Assembly (NCBI GenBank): GCA_016808115.1
Contig: JAEQBH010002433.1
Span: 62,001-126,000, forward strand
Source: Tetrastigma voinierianum
Lineage: Eukaryota; Streptophyta; Magnoliopsida; Vitales; Vitaceae
Direction: 5' to 3'
DNA length: 64,000 nucleotides
This document shows, piece by piece, positions 34,541 to 47,036 of this stretch. How positions within the stretch are numbered: position 1 is the first letter of the stretch; each line of letters begins with the position of its first letter. The notes beneath the pieces were generated by a model. It was given only the letters and a program-made list of their open reading frames with translations. It had not been told where the DNA came from and made no database searches. The position numbers were made by a program, and so were the translations under genes.

Positions 34541-35946
34541 TATACTATATAAATCACCAATCTTAGAGTAAATCATTTTTCAAAGTTTGGTTTTGATGCG
34601 CTGTGCAAGTGCACGGTCGACGAGTAATAAAATGGATTTAAGTCGGATATCGATCCCGCAGAGATCTCGAATTTTAAATCAACTACCACACGACTACTCA
34701 ATTTCCATACTAGTGGACCACAAAATGATAGTAGGATCCAACATTAAGGTGCTGGAAAGTAGAAGCAGAGCAAAAGGAAAATAAGCTGAAATATCCAACA
34801 TCTTGGAAGATAAAGAATAAAGAATAATGAATTTCTAATAAAAGAAATGAATCTTGAATAGTTATCCTCGAGGACACATCAATAGAAAGCAGTTATAGTG
34901 AACTATCGATTCTGTAGTTACTTTCTGATAGAAATTTTCTTGATTATCTCGGTTCAAAATCTATCAGCGTTGTAGATGCGAGCTGGATCTCTCAGCGCTC
35001 CACGTTTCATTATCTAATCGGCTGGGGATTCTCGAATCTGAGGGAATTAAGATAATACTTTATGAGGACTTCCTAATTACGGATATTTTTCTTTTTAATA
35101 CTTCATACCCATTTTATGAATTTGTAAACCTTAGCTCCCAAGTTATCAGTCAAGCAGGATATACAACTTCAGATTGCTCCTCCTCGAAATTAGAATAGAT
35201 CAACCTTTCCTTGATTAGATCGTAACACGGGATTGGCCTCACTATCCCAGATTAAGAGGTGAACTCTTTGCTTGTTTAAATAGATAACTCACATTCAATA
35301 CGTTCTTGATTTCAAGTGAAGAGGATTTATCTAAGTGAACTTACAAAGCTCAGATCCTAATAGCGAGTTAGTATACGTAAAAATGTACATTACCCTCGGG
35401 AATGTCTTCCACACATGTCACTTTCGAGGAGGACCTCCTTGAAATCGGGGCAATAGCGCAAATCTTAACGAGTATAAGAAACTGATATTCGGATCCCGAG
35501 ACAATAAACCCCGAAACAGTAAATTCATTAAGCTTGAAATTATCAAAGTGCTTTGTAAACAACTATAGGAAAGATAAATTCATTCTCTTGATTCATAAAT
35601 GGAAGGCTGGATTCCTCAATTCTTTGAATCACACGATCTGACATTCCTCACGATCATAAGAATAGCGCAATTTAGGCTGAAACAATCGAATTCCGAGAAA
35701 TTTGTCACGAACGAACATTCCGGTAGTAATTTGAAAAGAAATTGGTCGCATTAGGCTTGACTCAAACGACAACATCAGTTCGAAAATACAACGAAATAAA
35801 AATACGATAACATAATTAAAATAAAGCAGCCCGGAAATAAAAAAAAATAAGAAAAGAAAAGAAAGAAAATAAAGAAAATGAGCCTTGACTATCCGAGACC
35901 TCTAAATGCAGTAGCCGTATTGCTTTCATGGTACGGATAGGCTGCG

Positions 35947-35956
35947 TATTTATAAA
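35947..35956 (-). promoter_or_regulatory. TATA box of left LTR of F
   Basis: Minus-strand TTTATAAATA; the right LTR has TATAAATA at 48575-48568 in the same place. Confidence 0.6.
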
Positions 35957-36049
35957 GGTTCCTCAGGTGGGCCTAATCCCAATGTAACTCTTTGTGGAGT
36001 TTCAAAATGGTTTGTGATTCACATTCCAGAGTCGCGACTTAGTTTCCTT

Positions 36050-36760
36050 GTAGTGACATCATCGATGTCAGCGACATCAAATCTCGCGTCCAGCGACATC
36101 AACACTCTATGTAAGCGATTTGGTCATTCTTGATGTCGCGACATCTTCAATATCTTGTCATGACATCTTCTCCGTCTTGGCGAGGTTTCAATTGTTCTCT
36201 CACGATGTCGCGGCGTCGATGTCTTCTTGGCGACTTCAACTCAAGTCATCACGCAATCTTCAAGCCCGATGTCTTCGGATGTCGCGACATCAATCTCTTG
36301 TCAGCGACATCATGTAAGAATCGTAGGCTTCAGCGGTTGCTCATGTTGTCGCGACGCCGATATCTTTAATCGCGACATCTCTTTATGGCTCTGCATCATT
36401 GATCTGTTCGTTCCTGATGTCACGACATGGAGATATCTTGTGTGACCTCACCTTAAGAACCGGCCTTCAGGCGGGTCTGGAGTAGCCGCGACTTGATCTC
36501 ACGTCGCGACATCGGCGAGTTCGGCGGCTTCATCGATTGGAAACCTCCTCATAGCTTAATGGTGTTTTACATTTGTCGCGACCTCTTATCTAGTCCACGA
36601 CATCAACTCTTGTCGCGACCTCGGAATCTTGTCATTTACGTCGATTCTGTAGCTCACGGTTACCGCCCGGTACCTTATACGGTACTTCTTTATCGCGACA
36701 CCATGAATTTCTTCAATTCTCTCTTGGAGTGTCGCGACCTCAGGGCTAGTATACAAACCC
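36050..36760 (-). repeat. cluster of GTCGCGAC palindromes in U3 of left LTR
   Basis: About a dozen copies of the 14-base palindrome GATGTCGCGACATC or close variants (GTCGCGACCTC, GTCACGACAT, GTCGCGACGCC), spaced mostly 20-80 bp. They lie roughly 100-800 bp upstream of the TATA box on the element strand. Confidence 0.85.
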
Positions 36761-36975
36761 CAAAGCGCATCAATGAATCAGCCAATTGTTTCCGTTTTAC
36801 GCTGCGCCATTCATTGCACTTTTCCCTCCACTTATTGCTGTATTTTTTCTACTTTCTTTCTCTCCCTTGCTAACAATTTGGTGAGTTTCTTCATATTTAA
36901 TATATTAATTATTCATTTCTAAATGAAAATCAAACAGAAAAATGGACTAAAAATAGATGACTTTTAAGCTCATCA

Positions 36976-39900
36976 AACTCTCCCAAACTTAAAATTTTGC
37001 TTGTCCTCGAAACAAGAAAAGAAAATTGTTTGTCCTCAAGCAGAAATAATTTTAGGACATTTTTACGTGATTTGTTGCAACGGTGGCATTCAGATTTAAT
37101 TGCAATGCAAGGTATGCAAATTTTACGTACATCTATCTTCAAGTCCAGTTTAAGGTTGGTCTCTACTCTTTATGCTATACAAACTAACATGTTGAAATTG
37201 TTTACAAACAATATACTCATTGGATCTGTTGAATAATGAGTGTTTTCCTTTCTCATTTTATTCTTTGAGTCATTTAACTCCCTAAAGTTCTTCACAATTT
37301 TGATTGTTTCCTTTCTTCCAAGGAATTCCATAGGCTTGTTTTTCATATTGATCTCCACTAATGTAGATGATTCTGACCTTAAGATCAATCAGTCTTTTGG
37401 GCTTTTATTATTAGGCTGGGTAATGGGTAGGATGGAAGGAATTTTTGGGATTAAGATTACCACTGAACCTTTTCTCTCCTCTTACCTCCTTTCTTTCTTG
37501 TAGTTTCTATAATGAACTCCCTAAACTTCATGTTTGGGATATCTCTTTGATTTCTTCAATTCGGCTATGCCCCATTTGTTTCACACTTGTAATTTCACAG
37601 AATTTCCTTAGTTTGCTACCACTAAGGGATAGTGCAATGTTTTAACTTTTAGGCTTTCTAACACTCTTAGCGAACTTTGGGTTAGTAACTCCCATACGGT
37701 AACGTTACTCGGGTGTTGAAACACCCCTAAGAAACTTAATTGTTCAAGAGAAAGAAGCCACAAGATAAAAACTTATCCCTAGGTTTCTTTTCGTCAGATT
37801 TTCTCGCTCCTTGCCTTTTCTTTTTTCATTCCTTTGCTCTGCATCATATACTCCCCAAACTTCATTTTCTTCTTCTTGAATTCCCGGGTAATCATTGGTT
37901 CTTACTCGAAGGATCAATTTCCCCGGGGATGGGTCAGTTTCCATTGGCTTATTTTGAAAAATCAGCCTGTTTAGCTCAATTAATGGAACTAAGGTATATG
38001 CATCAGCATATTAATAAGGATGGCTAGAATGGCTCAAACTATCCAAGAATGGCCTGCATCATTTCTTGTCAGCTGTATCACCTAGGATTTCGCCTCAATC
38101 AATAATCTAACAAATTCTAACTGGATTTAACAACCGTGACTAACTATAATATATCTACCATTTTTATTTATGAGTAGTTGCTAATTGATATTCAACAGGT
38201 TCCTTGACTTATTGTTCATACCACAAACTCAAAATATGTTTGCTCCATCTATCAGATTACCTTCCTCACTCGACTTACTGCCTAGACTTAAGTAACTTTG
38301 CACTCAGGTTTCAATCAAACTGTATTCATTTGGCCCTTATTCTACATTTCAGCTCATTCCTAATCTAACTGCTTCATTCAATTCAGCTCATTACATCTCA
38401 GCATTTTTTTTTTATTCTGGAACTAATTTCTACTTTAATTTCCTAATCATGCAACCACAAAGCAACATAACATCAACAATCAAATGTAAATAGCACACAA
38501 CACTTCAATTTAAAATTCTCATTTTATTTCGATTCATTTGCAACCTGCTGGATACACGTGATGGGAGAAGGATGGTACTCGAAAGAAGTGTGGAGAAGGT
38601 CTATATTTTTTTCTTTGAAATAGTCGTGAGCAAAAACGTTGGGGATCTAGATCTAATTTTACCTAAATGGAATAAATTCTGAATTTTCATTTCTCTTCTT
38701 TGTTTTCTCTTCGTTTCCTTCTCCATTTGTTCTTCGAGGAAGATCTTCATTAGAGAGATCAACCTTCAGCTCAAATCATCCCGCCTTTCCTGCCATTCAT
38801 TGTATTTTCCATTTTTACCATCACTTCTAAGAATTTGCAAGATTTGTCGTTAATCAAACCTAAATTTTCCAAATCATTCCTTTTCCGTCCCGTAGGATTC
38901 AAATTTCCATTGCTTTTTGTCTCTATCATTCGGGCTTTGTTTTCCAAATTTCCTCCGTAGATTTGTATAGTAATTTGAAACCCTTTATCCGCTCCCCAAA
39001 TTCGTGTCATGCTCTTTATCTCTTTCTCTAACAATGCTAGAGCGTCAGAATCACGATCAAACCGCTTTATAGAAAGCTTCATGACTCAGTTTGAGTTTCA
39101 GCAATAGATCGTGATCTCTTTCCTTCATTTCTTTCTTGAACTCTTCTCCTTGTCAGCTTTCCAACATTTTTCCCATCTCTGCCTCTTCGTTCGCCTTTCT
39201 TCCACTGCTGTTCTCTCTTTGACTTCACCTCATGCCCCTTTCTTTCTCGTTTAACCTTCTTCCCACCGTTGGTCTCTCACTCTTTCATACATTCCTTCTC
39301 TGGAATTCCTGCTTTAAGTTCCACTCCTTCTCTCTTTCCTATTCTCTTCGCACAGTATCGAGAGCTTTTAATCGAGTTGTTCTCTCAGGCTCCTCTTGAA
39401 CTTCTCCAAAGCTAAGTTTCTTCGTTCCGCAGCAGAGTGAGAACCGCCAGCGGATGGAGAAGTCTATCGCTCTTCATCCCGCCTTCATTATCCGCACATG
39501 TAATCATTGGGTTAGTCGTGAGCCCACAGTGCCCGCTCTTTCTGACCACCGGCCCTCCGGGTCTCCTTTTCTGGTCCTTCAGCTTGGGCTTCACCTCCTC
39601 GTCCCTACCAAGACTCCCTTTTCCCTCCGATTTCGCCCCTTGGTTAACTCCCTGTCAAGCATTTTCGGTGAAGCCTGGGACTTCTTCTTCTCGACTCCAT
39701 TCCTTTCACCCCAAATTCCTCTGCCATAGAACCGTGATTGTCATCGGGCGAGGAAGTGACCTCTGTTCCCTTCATGATACCCTACGATAGAGTTCTCATG
39801 ATAACTCCTATATTGATCTTGTACCCTTTGAGTATGGCATACAAGAAGGTTAAACTTTTGTTCTCTCACTCAGGTATTAAATGTTTCGTTGGAACCAAAA

Positions 39901-41500
39901 CAGACGCAAGGAAGTAAAACCATACCTCGCTTCCTCGCTGAGGCTTCCTGCTCAGTTCTGGCTTTTCCTTCCTAGTCTAACGCCCCTTCCATCGCAAGAA
40001 GCTTCTCAAGCAATCTTTCAAAAATTCCTGGCTTTTCCAAAATTTTCTTGAATTTGGAGCCACGCTTGTGTATTGTCATCCCATGTGCCTCGTTGATGGC
40101 CTCGCTCGTATGAGAATCTTATTCCTCTAACAAAACAGCTCCATCCTTCCTTCCTACCAGGCTGGAATAAAACTCTCTCACCAATGTTGTATACCCTGCT
40201 TTCTGGTGTGCGCAGAGACTCTCCCATCCTCTCTGCTCTATCATCTCCTTGAAATGAGTCAGGTTTTGAATCTCTCTCAGAATAAAACCTTTGTTAGCAT
40301 AGTTTCTTCCACTGGAATAAGCTTCATCTGATACCTAAATCTTCTACTTCTCTTCTTCTCTCCTTTCCTTTTCCTTTCTCGGGGCTCGTCTGGTAGTTGT
40401 CTTTCGAGCTTCCGGTGTTTTTGATGGCATCTCTCTCGCTTGTTTTCCCCACACCATCTAACCGTTTCTCCTCGGGCAAAGTTTCTTCTTCTTCGATTGT
40501 TCGTGTCCTCATAACTTCGCCTAGGTTGCACCAGGTGGGAATTTCAAACCCATCGGAGACAAAGAGAGAAAGCTTTCAAAGTTTGGAATGCCAGGTTTTC
40601 TGGAGGTCGAGATCTCAGGAGAAGACTAAGGTGAATGGTTATGTGGGTCGATTTAATGAAATAGTTTCCAACTATTGCAATTCAATCAATGCTCAGAAGC
40701 CAATTAATGCTCAATTAAGAATTGTCACACTCACCTCGCCTACTTTTATTTGAGGTTATTAAATTTAGGCTTTTGAAGTGAGGTTTGGCACATGTCACAT
40801 TTTTTTATGTCAAAGGATCTCACTCTAATATGTCGCGACAATACAGGTTCCAGAGTTGTCACGGGCGACAATCCTTCTTCTTTGAAACTTAATTCAACAC
40901 GCGACATCACCTGTGGTGTCGCGACATGCATCTCCCTTCCCTCCATACTACTCAATTGTTCTTTCTTGATCGGGTCACGACATCAATGTTTTAGACAGTC
41001 AAATTAGTCACGACATAACCTTGCCAAGCCGTGACTCAAGCCCTTAATTCAATGATTTCAAAACTTGAATTCTCTTATTGTTCCTAACCCGCTTAGACAT
41101 CTCTTCGTGCATATTTTAAGCAAAGATTTAACAATTAATTCAAATATATCTACTGCATTGCTAGGGAGAAAGTTACTCCCTTTTTCTCATGTCACACTCT
41201 CCGCAAGCTGCTGCACTACTCCCGTAGCTTGCCTCATATTCCCGTCTTTAAATCTGCCTCGTAAGATCACCGCAATATTCAAGAAAATTTAATTAAACTA
41301 CAATTTGTTTCCTTTAAAATTAAATCTATCCTTCTAGTCAAATCTGACCTAATTTCTGACGCAGAACTAAAAGAAAAGAAATATTTCAAAATTTAAATTC
41401 GTAATTTAAATCCTCAAGGGTTGCCTCCCATTAGCCGCTTCGCTCAGTCCTACCGACTCGTCGTTGTGGTTTTTCTTCTTTTTCCTCAAGAACCGCTTGG
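36976..41500 (-). other. 3' untranslated region of element F (no env-like gene seen)
   Basis: Between integrase and the 3' LTR. It is pyrimidine-rich on the plus strand around 39100-40500. Short frames exist on both strands but none carries a family motif. Athila elements sometimes have an envelope-like frame here; none is recognisable. A smaller group of GTCGCGAC-type motifs lies at 40825-41025. Confidence 0.6.
40825..41025 (-). repeat. second GTCGCGAC motif group, inside element F
   Basis: ATGTCGCGACA, ACGCGACATC, GTGTCGCGACATG, GTCACGACATC and GTCACGACAT within 200 bp, outside the LTR. Confidence 0.75.
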
Positions 41501-42640
41501 AGTTCTTCACTTCCTCTTCCCCGGGCTGAGATAATGCTTTAACTTTGTCCATTGACCTTGAATTCTTCCCCATTATCGCCTTTCGCAGCCATCGCTTCCA
41601 AATGTAGTACTTGATACCACCGCATGGCCCACTCCAATCGGGATTTTAATTTCCCCTCGGAAACAACTTCGGGCCTCTAGAATTAAAAGCAAAGACCTCG
41701 TTTCTCCCGTTCAACTCTCTTTCCTCAGATTTTCTGATCATGCTACTTTTGTCTTGTCTTTGTATATTCTAGCATTATCATAGGCTTCATTTCTCGCCTT
41801 CCAATCTGCATACGGAGCAATCTTTCTTCTCAAGTGTTCTTGAAATCGGTTTAACTTCTTGATGCATCTATTACTGTTTCAGACTTAACTAAGAGGTAGA
41901 TGACATGGCTCACAAACAACTCGTATGGGGACATTCCAATAGGGGGTTTTGTATGTGCAAATCCCAAGCCCAAAGCATCATCAAGCTCGAAGATCAATCC
42001 TTCCCGCCGAGCTCACAGCCTTTTCAAGTATTCTTTCGATCCCTGGAAATTTCTGTCCATTGGTCCGGGATGATAGGCTAAACTCATTACATGCTTGATC
42101 CCATACCGCCATGAGTTTTGCAAATATTTTGTTTGCAATGGTTCCCCATCACTAACATGGTTCCTAGGTTCCAAACCCGGCTCAAAATATTCTTTGCAAG
42201 AAACTCACAACTCCAGATTAGTATCATTCCTCTGACAAGACACTGTCCACCATTTGGAGACGTAATTCATCAAGCAATGCAGTGATAGTTTCAAATGATG
42301 GGCGGAAAGGTCCCATAAAATCTATTCCCAAACATCAAAAAATTTGTATCACTGCAATACCTTTTAGGGGCATTTCATTCCCCTGGGCCATTGATATTTC
42401 CAACTTTGGCATCGATCACACAATTTCACTCCACTCGCACAATCTCCTCGAAGATAGGGCCAATAAAACCCCGACTGGAGTATCTCTGCGGAGTCGCTCT
42501 TTCCTCCGTAAAACGCCCCCATATACATGTACGGCATTCATTTAAAAATGTTGCCTCGTTTCACCTTCTCGCACACATCTTCTTATTATTATCATGTCAA
42601 GACTCCTCTTGAATAGTGGGTCATCCCAAATATAATATCT
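41501..42640 (-). pseudogene. gypsy integrase (element F)
   Basis: Minus-strand, badly broken. 42440-42620 reads as the zinc-binding HHCC region (blocks like PYGG and ILQSGFYWP). 42300-42370 reads as the start of the catalytic core (IDFMGPF, in another frame). 42120-42175 matches the GTPR...SDGG segment. The C-terminal part reaches about 41550. Calls depend on short blocks in shifting frames. Confidence 0.7.
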
Positions 42641-42829
42641 CGTCGCCCGAAGCCTCTTCACAGAATAGTTCCGGGCGCATTACTCCACAAGCTGTGATAA
42701 TCTTACAATATCAAAGATACTCATGGAAGTCAAAGGAAACCTTGAATAATCGCTTCATCCGGGAAGTTCTCCAATCGTACATGTTCTTCTTCATCACGCT
42801 TTCTTTCTATTCTTGACAAGTGGCCTGCC

Positions 42830-43216
42830 ATCACATTGTCACATCCCTTTGTCCTTTATTTCAAATCAAACTCTCGCAATGCCAAAGACTCAATTCCATC
42901 AATCTTCGGGCTTACCTTCCTTTTTCGACATCGTGCAATTTGATCGGGCCGCATGATCGCTGTGAATTACCACACGGGATCCTAAATGTATCAAGCCTAA
43001 ATTTTTCACAAGCAAATACCATGGCTAGCATCTCCTTTTCGCTTGTTGAGTAATTGCGTTTCATCAAGGTCTTAATAGCATAGTATATGGCCTAATACTT
43101 TCTTTTCTGCCCCCAACACATCCCATAGCAAAATCACTCGCATCACACATTATTTCAAATCCTCGATTCCATTCTCGTGCAAGCCATTATAGGTGCCCAT
43201 CTAACTGACCTTGATT
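42830..43216 (-). pseudogene. gypsy RNase H (element F)
   Basis: Minus-strand MCDASDFAMG near 43155, followed by a broken GQKKE-like stretch and NYSTSEKEMLAMVFACEKFR at about 43075-43010. These are the typical first blocks of Ty3/gypsy RNase H. The rest is unreadable. Confidence 0.75.
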
Positions 43217-43900
43217 TCATCGAAGCACTCTTGCAGGAGTCATCAAATTGAACCTCAGATCCTTTCCAAAGAATCCGCATAGTGGTCCGCTATTTTTGAA
43301 AAGTCTTGATGAATCGTAAAATCCAGCATGCCCTAAGAAACTTCTTACTCCTTTTACTGTGGTAGGTGGTGCAAGAGTCTTGATGATGGATACTTTGGAC
43401 TGGTCAACTTCTAGTCCAATAGCAGAAATTTTATGCCCAAGAACAATACCTTCTACCATAAATGGCATTTTTCCAATTCAAAGTTGTTCTTCTGTCTTGG
43501 CATCTTTGAAGCACAAGCTCGCATTGTTTAAACATTGGATCAAGCCGGGATCCATACACAAAGAAAATCATCCACATGAAAATTTCCATCACTTTCAACC
43601 AAACTGAGAATATAGACATCATGCACCTCTCGAAATGTAGCCGAGCACATAACCCAAACAACATCCTTCAAGGCAAAGGTACCATAAGGGCATGTGAACG
43701 TGGTCTCGATCCTCCGTGCAATAGCACCGATTATATCCCGAGTACCCATCCGTAAAACAAAAGGAAGGCCCCGCTAACCTATCCAACATCCGATCAATGA
43801 AAGGCAAAGGAAAATGATCTTTTTTGGTTGTCAGATGAATTTCCTTTAATCAATACATACCTCCATCCCGTCACTGCTCTTGTTGAATCAATTCATTTTT
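43217..43900 (-). pseudogene. gypsy reverse transcriptase, Athila-like (element F)
   Basis: In gene order on the minus strand: MPFIDRMLDRLAG and DGYSGYN (43807-43720), TTFTCPYGTFA (about 43695), a damaged HVDDF box near 43575 in place of the usual catalytic xxDD, and 43468-43217 with GIVLGHKISA, LEVDQSKVSIIKTLAPP and VRSFLGHAGFY. Order and wording match Athila RT. Several frameshifts. Confidence 0.88.
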
Positions 43901-44737
43901 CATTTCGATCACGTGAACCCTTTCTTTGAACCACATGAACCGGGCTCACCTAAGACCGTCTCGAGATAGCATAGATAAAAACCAAAGATTTAACAATTGG
44001 AAAGCACCTCCTTCCCGACTACTTCCCTTCATCAATCGGATTCACTCTCCTCCGTGCTCCATGTATATTTTGAAGTTCTTCTAAAGGTAATCTTATGCAT
44101 GAAAATCGATGGATCGATACCCTTCAAATTTCTTCAATGGACCAAGCTAGCGATTCCTTATGCTTCCCTTAATATTTCCAGCAAATCTTTGTCTCTCATT
44201 CTCACTTAACTGGGCCAAAATGATCACCGGTTTTTCTTTGGTAATTTGGTAGGCATACTTTAAATGACCCGCAACTCTTTCAAAATCCACTTCAGACCGG
44301 TCTCTCATGAATTTTTCACTATCTTCCCATTATCTTTCTCGCTTTGATTCAAGCTCAACACGCTTCTATAAAGATGAGAACCGCCGTATGGAAATTCGCA
44401 TTAGACATCTTCAAGATAATGAATTTATCTCTTTTCATTGATAAAACTCGAGTGTTACAATCATTGTTAACATCGAGTCGGAATAGAGACAAAATCGCCT
44501 ACATCAGGAACCCTTCCCTTTCTCCCCTCGTCCATATTTTGCATACTTAATCAAGTTAAACACAAGCAGCTTCTTCTCCAACCCTCAAGATGAGAACTCC
44601 TTTTGCATGTCAATCAAGGCCCAAAGAGGGCTGTAGAATGGTCTTCCTAATAGTAGGGTACTTGTGAATCTTCTTCCATGTCCGTAATTACAGTTCATCG
44701 GGAATGCCAAACTTCCCAACAAAGGACCAACACATCT

Positions 44738-44990
44738 TCAATGACCCCTTCTGCTCACCCATCGACCGTTCGCCATTTGAAGAGTAACTGTGGGAAGCTC
44801 CCCAAACTTAATTTCCTCAAGTAAATGTAAAGAGGCATCATATATCGATACTAGCCCCCGAGTCACATAGAGCTTCATGGAATTCCATTCCTCCAACAAT
44901 ACAAGGAATTGTGAAACTTCCCGTAGTCCTTCATCTTTACCGGTAGTTCTTTCTCTCTGACATCGTACCGCAAGTGGCAAAGAGATTCAC
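44738..44990 (-). pseudogene. gypsy aspartic protease (element F)
   Basis: Minus-strand open stretch of 80 residues with SQFLVLLEEWNSMKLYVTRG, then IYDASLHLLEEIKFGELPTV and TLQMANG. The active-site region, normally DxGAS, appears as a damaged SIYDASLHLL. The TLQxAD-like block is typical of Athila protease. Confidence 0.7.
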
Positions 44991-45099
44991 TATTCCTTCT
45001 TCTACTATTTCTTTCTTTCTCGCCGCATGTCCTTCTCGTAAATTCTCAGATAAAGTGGCATCCGAGTCACCACCCAAGAAAAGGCATACCGATCTCCAA

Positions 45100-46954
45100 A
45101 TTTTCCGAAAGTTTTCTCAAGAACCTCGCGAACCGGCTCCTCCATCTCGACCGCGCCTTGCGGAAATGGACCGCTGTGCTTTAATTCCTCGATGTTCTTC
45201 TTTTCTACTCCTCTTTGTCATTCTCCAAAGGTTCTTCCCCCTTCGGGTCTTTGCTACTCTTTTCTTGCTGTCGCCACCTTTTCTTTCCTCTCTTCTAACT
45301 CCTTCCCACTCCTCACCGCACAAATTACTAAGCCTTTCGTTCTTCCTTGTGTCACTTGGGAAGGCAATCTTTCCTTGCTTTGCGTGGTTAAATACCATTC
45401 ATCAGGTCTCCGTGTTCTTCAGTGACATTCAGAAGTAGCTCTGAAAATTCGAGAAATTTATAGCAAATGCCTCAATTCCTCCAAACTTTTGTTCATGGAG
45501 GTTCGAAACGCCTTATTATCCCCCCCATAAACCGCAAGATCTCTGCTCCTCAAAAGACGGCCCTCCTCCGACCTCTCGATATTCGCCAGGCTCATTTCCC
45601 TGCTACGCCGCCGCCGAACCTCGTGGCCGTTGATACCCTCGCAGGGTTCGTCCTCGCCTCGCCTCAGAAGCCCCTCCACCATACGGAAATTTCATGGCTC
45701 CCGAGTGTCGCCGGGTGATAATGTACCGGAAGGTTGTGATTGGGTTTGTTTGCAAGCCTCGCCACCCAAATAATTAACCTCTTCAAAGATCATAAAGTCT
45801 CGCCATTCTTCAAGACCCTTCATTAACTCCCTTCACTCTATTTCATGAAATGCAGGTGTGTCTTTCTTTCTCGCTGGCCTAACCCGCATAATGGCATCCA
45901 ACTCGCCTCCATGGCCGTCATCTTGCTCGCCCTCCATGATCCCCTTTCCTCTCGTCAAGCTTCTCTCAAAGCTCCGGGCGAGCTTTCATGTTACATTTAG
46001 CCGCATCTTCAATCGCTCTTTTCGCTTCTCTTCTTCAGCACTTTTCGCTTCAATGCTCCACGCTATGAAGCATCAATGATCCCTTTTGATATATCATTCA
46101 TGGCATGATATACGTCCATCTCGAGTCTCGTGACCTATCCATGCATCGACATCTTCTCAAGAACCGTTTGAATATTTCAAGCTACATACAAGCTTTCATC
46201 TTCCCGCCGGAATGTAATGATTTCCTCCTTCTTTCGAGGGCCGGGGAAAGAATCTACTCAAGTAGGCTCTACTAATTCCTCCCAAGTATCAACAACCATA
46301 TGGTAAAGATTCATACCATGTAGCCGTCAGACTCTTAGGAGAGAATGGGAATAGATGCGCTTTTATGACTGGTTCAATTTATCTCGCCATCAAGATTGCC
46401 ATCCCGAGGAATCTTCCCAAAATGCTGATCTTCGTGGATGACCAAGAACCGATGTCGCCGACCATTGTAATCGTACCGGCTTTAATTCAAAAATTATTAG
46501 CATCTACCGCAGTCGCCCGATCGCCGAGCATTCTTCCCGTATAATCGCCTTAAATCCTCCATCAGACAAATGTCGAGGCCTCTAGCTTTTTCTATATGTA
46601 TTTCAACCCGATCCTCGCCTTTCATCCGCTGTGGTGTTGAGTCGCCTTCTGGTCTTTTCTCAAGCTTCGAAAGGCCCTTTCTATTTCTCGTGCACCGTAA
46701 TCGATCGCGTTCTCAAGTTTCCTATGCATCAAAGTTTTTCCCGAAAGCAAAACATACCCCATTAATAAATAGTCTGGGTTCAACAAACATTTTCAATATG
46801 GTTTGTTAAAGGCCGCGCTGGGCGCAAGAGTCACCTTTGAAACGCTATTTTTGTTCTTTTTCTTTCAAAAATGTCCAAATTAGTATTTCCTTCTTTCATC
46901 CGAATATTGATTTATAAAATTTTTTCGATCCAAGAATCCGCGCTCATAAAAACT
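45100..46954 (-). pseudogene. gypsy gag region (element F)
   Basis: Minus-strand. The retrotransposon gag core is readable in pieces at 46330-46170: TWEEL, RFFP-like and EDESLY blocks in three frames. 45117-45398 is an open, strongly charged Lys/Arg/Glu stretch that fits the gag-protease linker. No zinc knuckle seen. 46840-46954 is leader next to the LTR. Confidence 0.6.
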
Positions 46955-47018
46955 TGCTAATCCAAACCAAAACACACATACAAATTTATGTCACTATTAC
47001 CAAAGGACTATTGTCTAA

Positions 47019-47036
47019 TCCCCGGCAACGGCGCCA
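47019..47036 (-). other. tRNA-Asp primer-binding site of element F
   Basis: Minus-strand TGGCGCCGTTGCCGGGGA, 18 of 18 complementary to the 3' end of plant tRNA-Asp (including CCA). It lies in the outer of two tandem ~85-bp units. The inner unit has a ruined copy (GGCGCG-TTCTTGG). Confidence 0.88.

Larger units (their letters stand above)
34364..36975 (-). repeat. 3' LTR of element F (2.6 kb)
   Basis: Left LTR. The minus-strand start at 36975 follows the polypurine tract. TATA box at 35947-35956. A GTCGCGAC palindrome cluster fills 36050-36760. The distal end holds two copies of an ~85-bp unit that includes a primer-site-like GGCGCC. Confidence 0.88.

Noticed and set aside
36120..36873. Overlapping plus-strand frames of 65-126 residues
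   Set aside because: They lie antisense in the LTR of element F and arise from the GTCGCGACATC repeats.
39412..40753. Several 60-118-residue frames on both strands
   Set aside because: Pyrimidine/purine-biased untranslated part of element F with no family motif. An envelope-like gene was looked for and not found.
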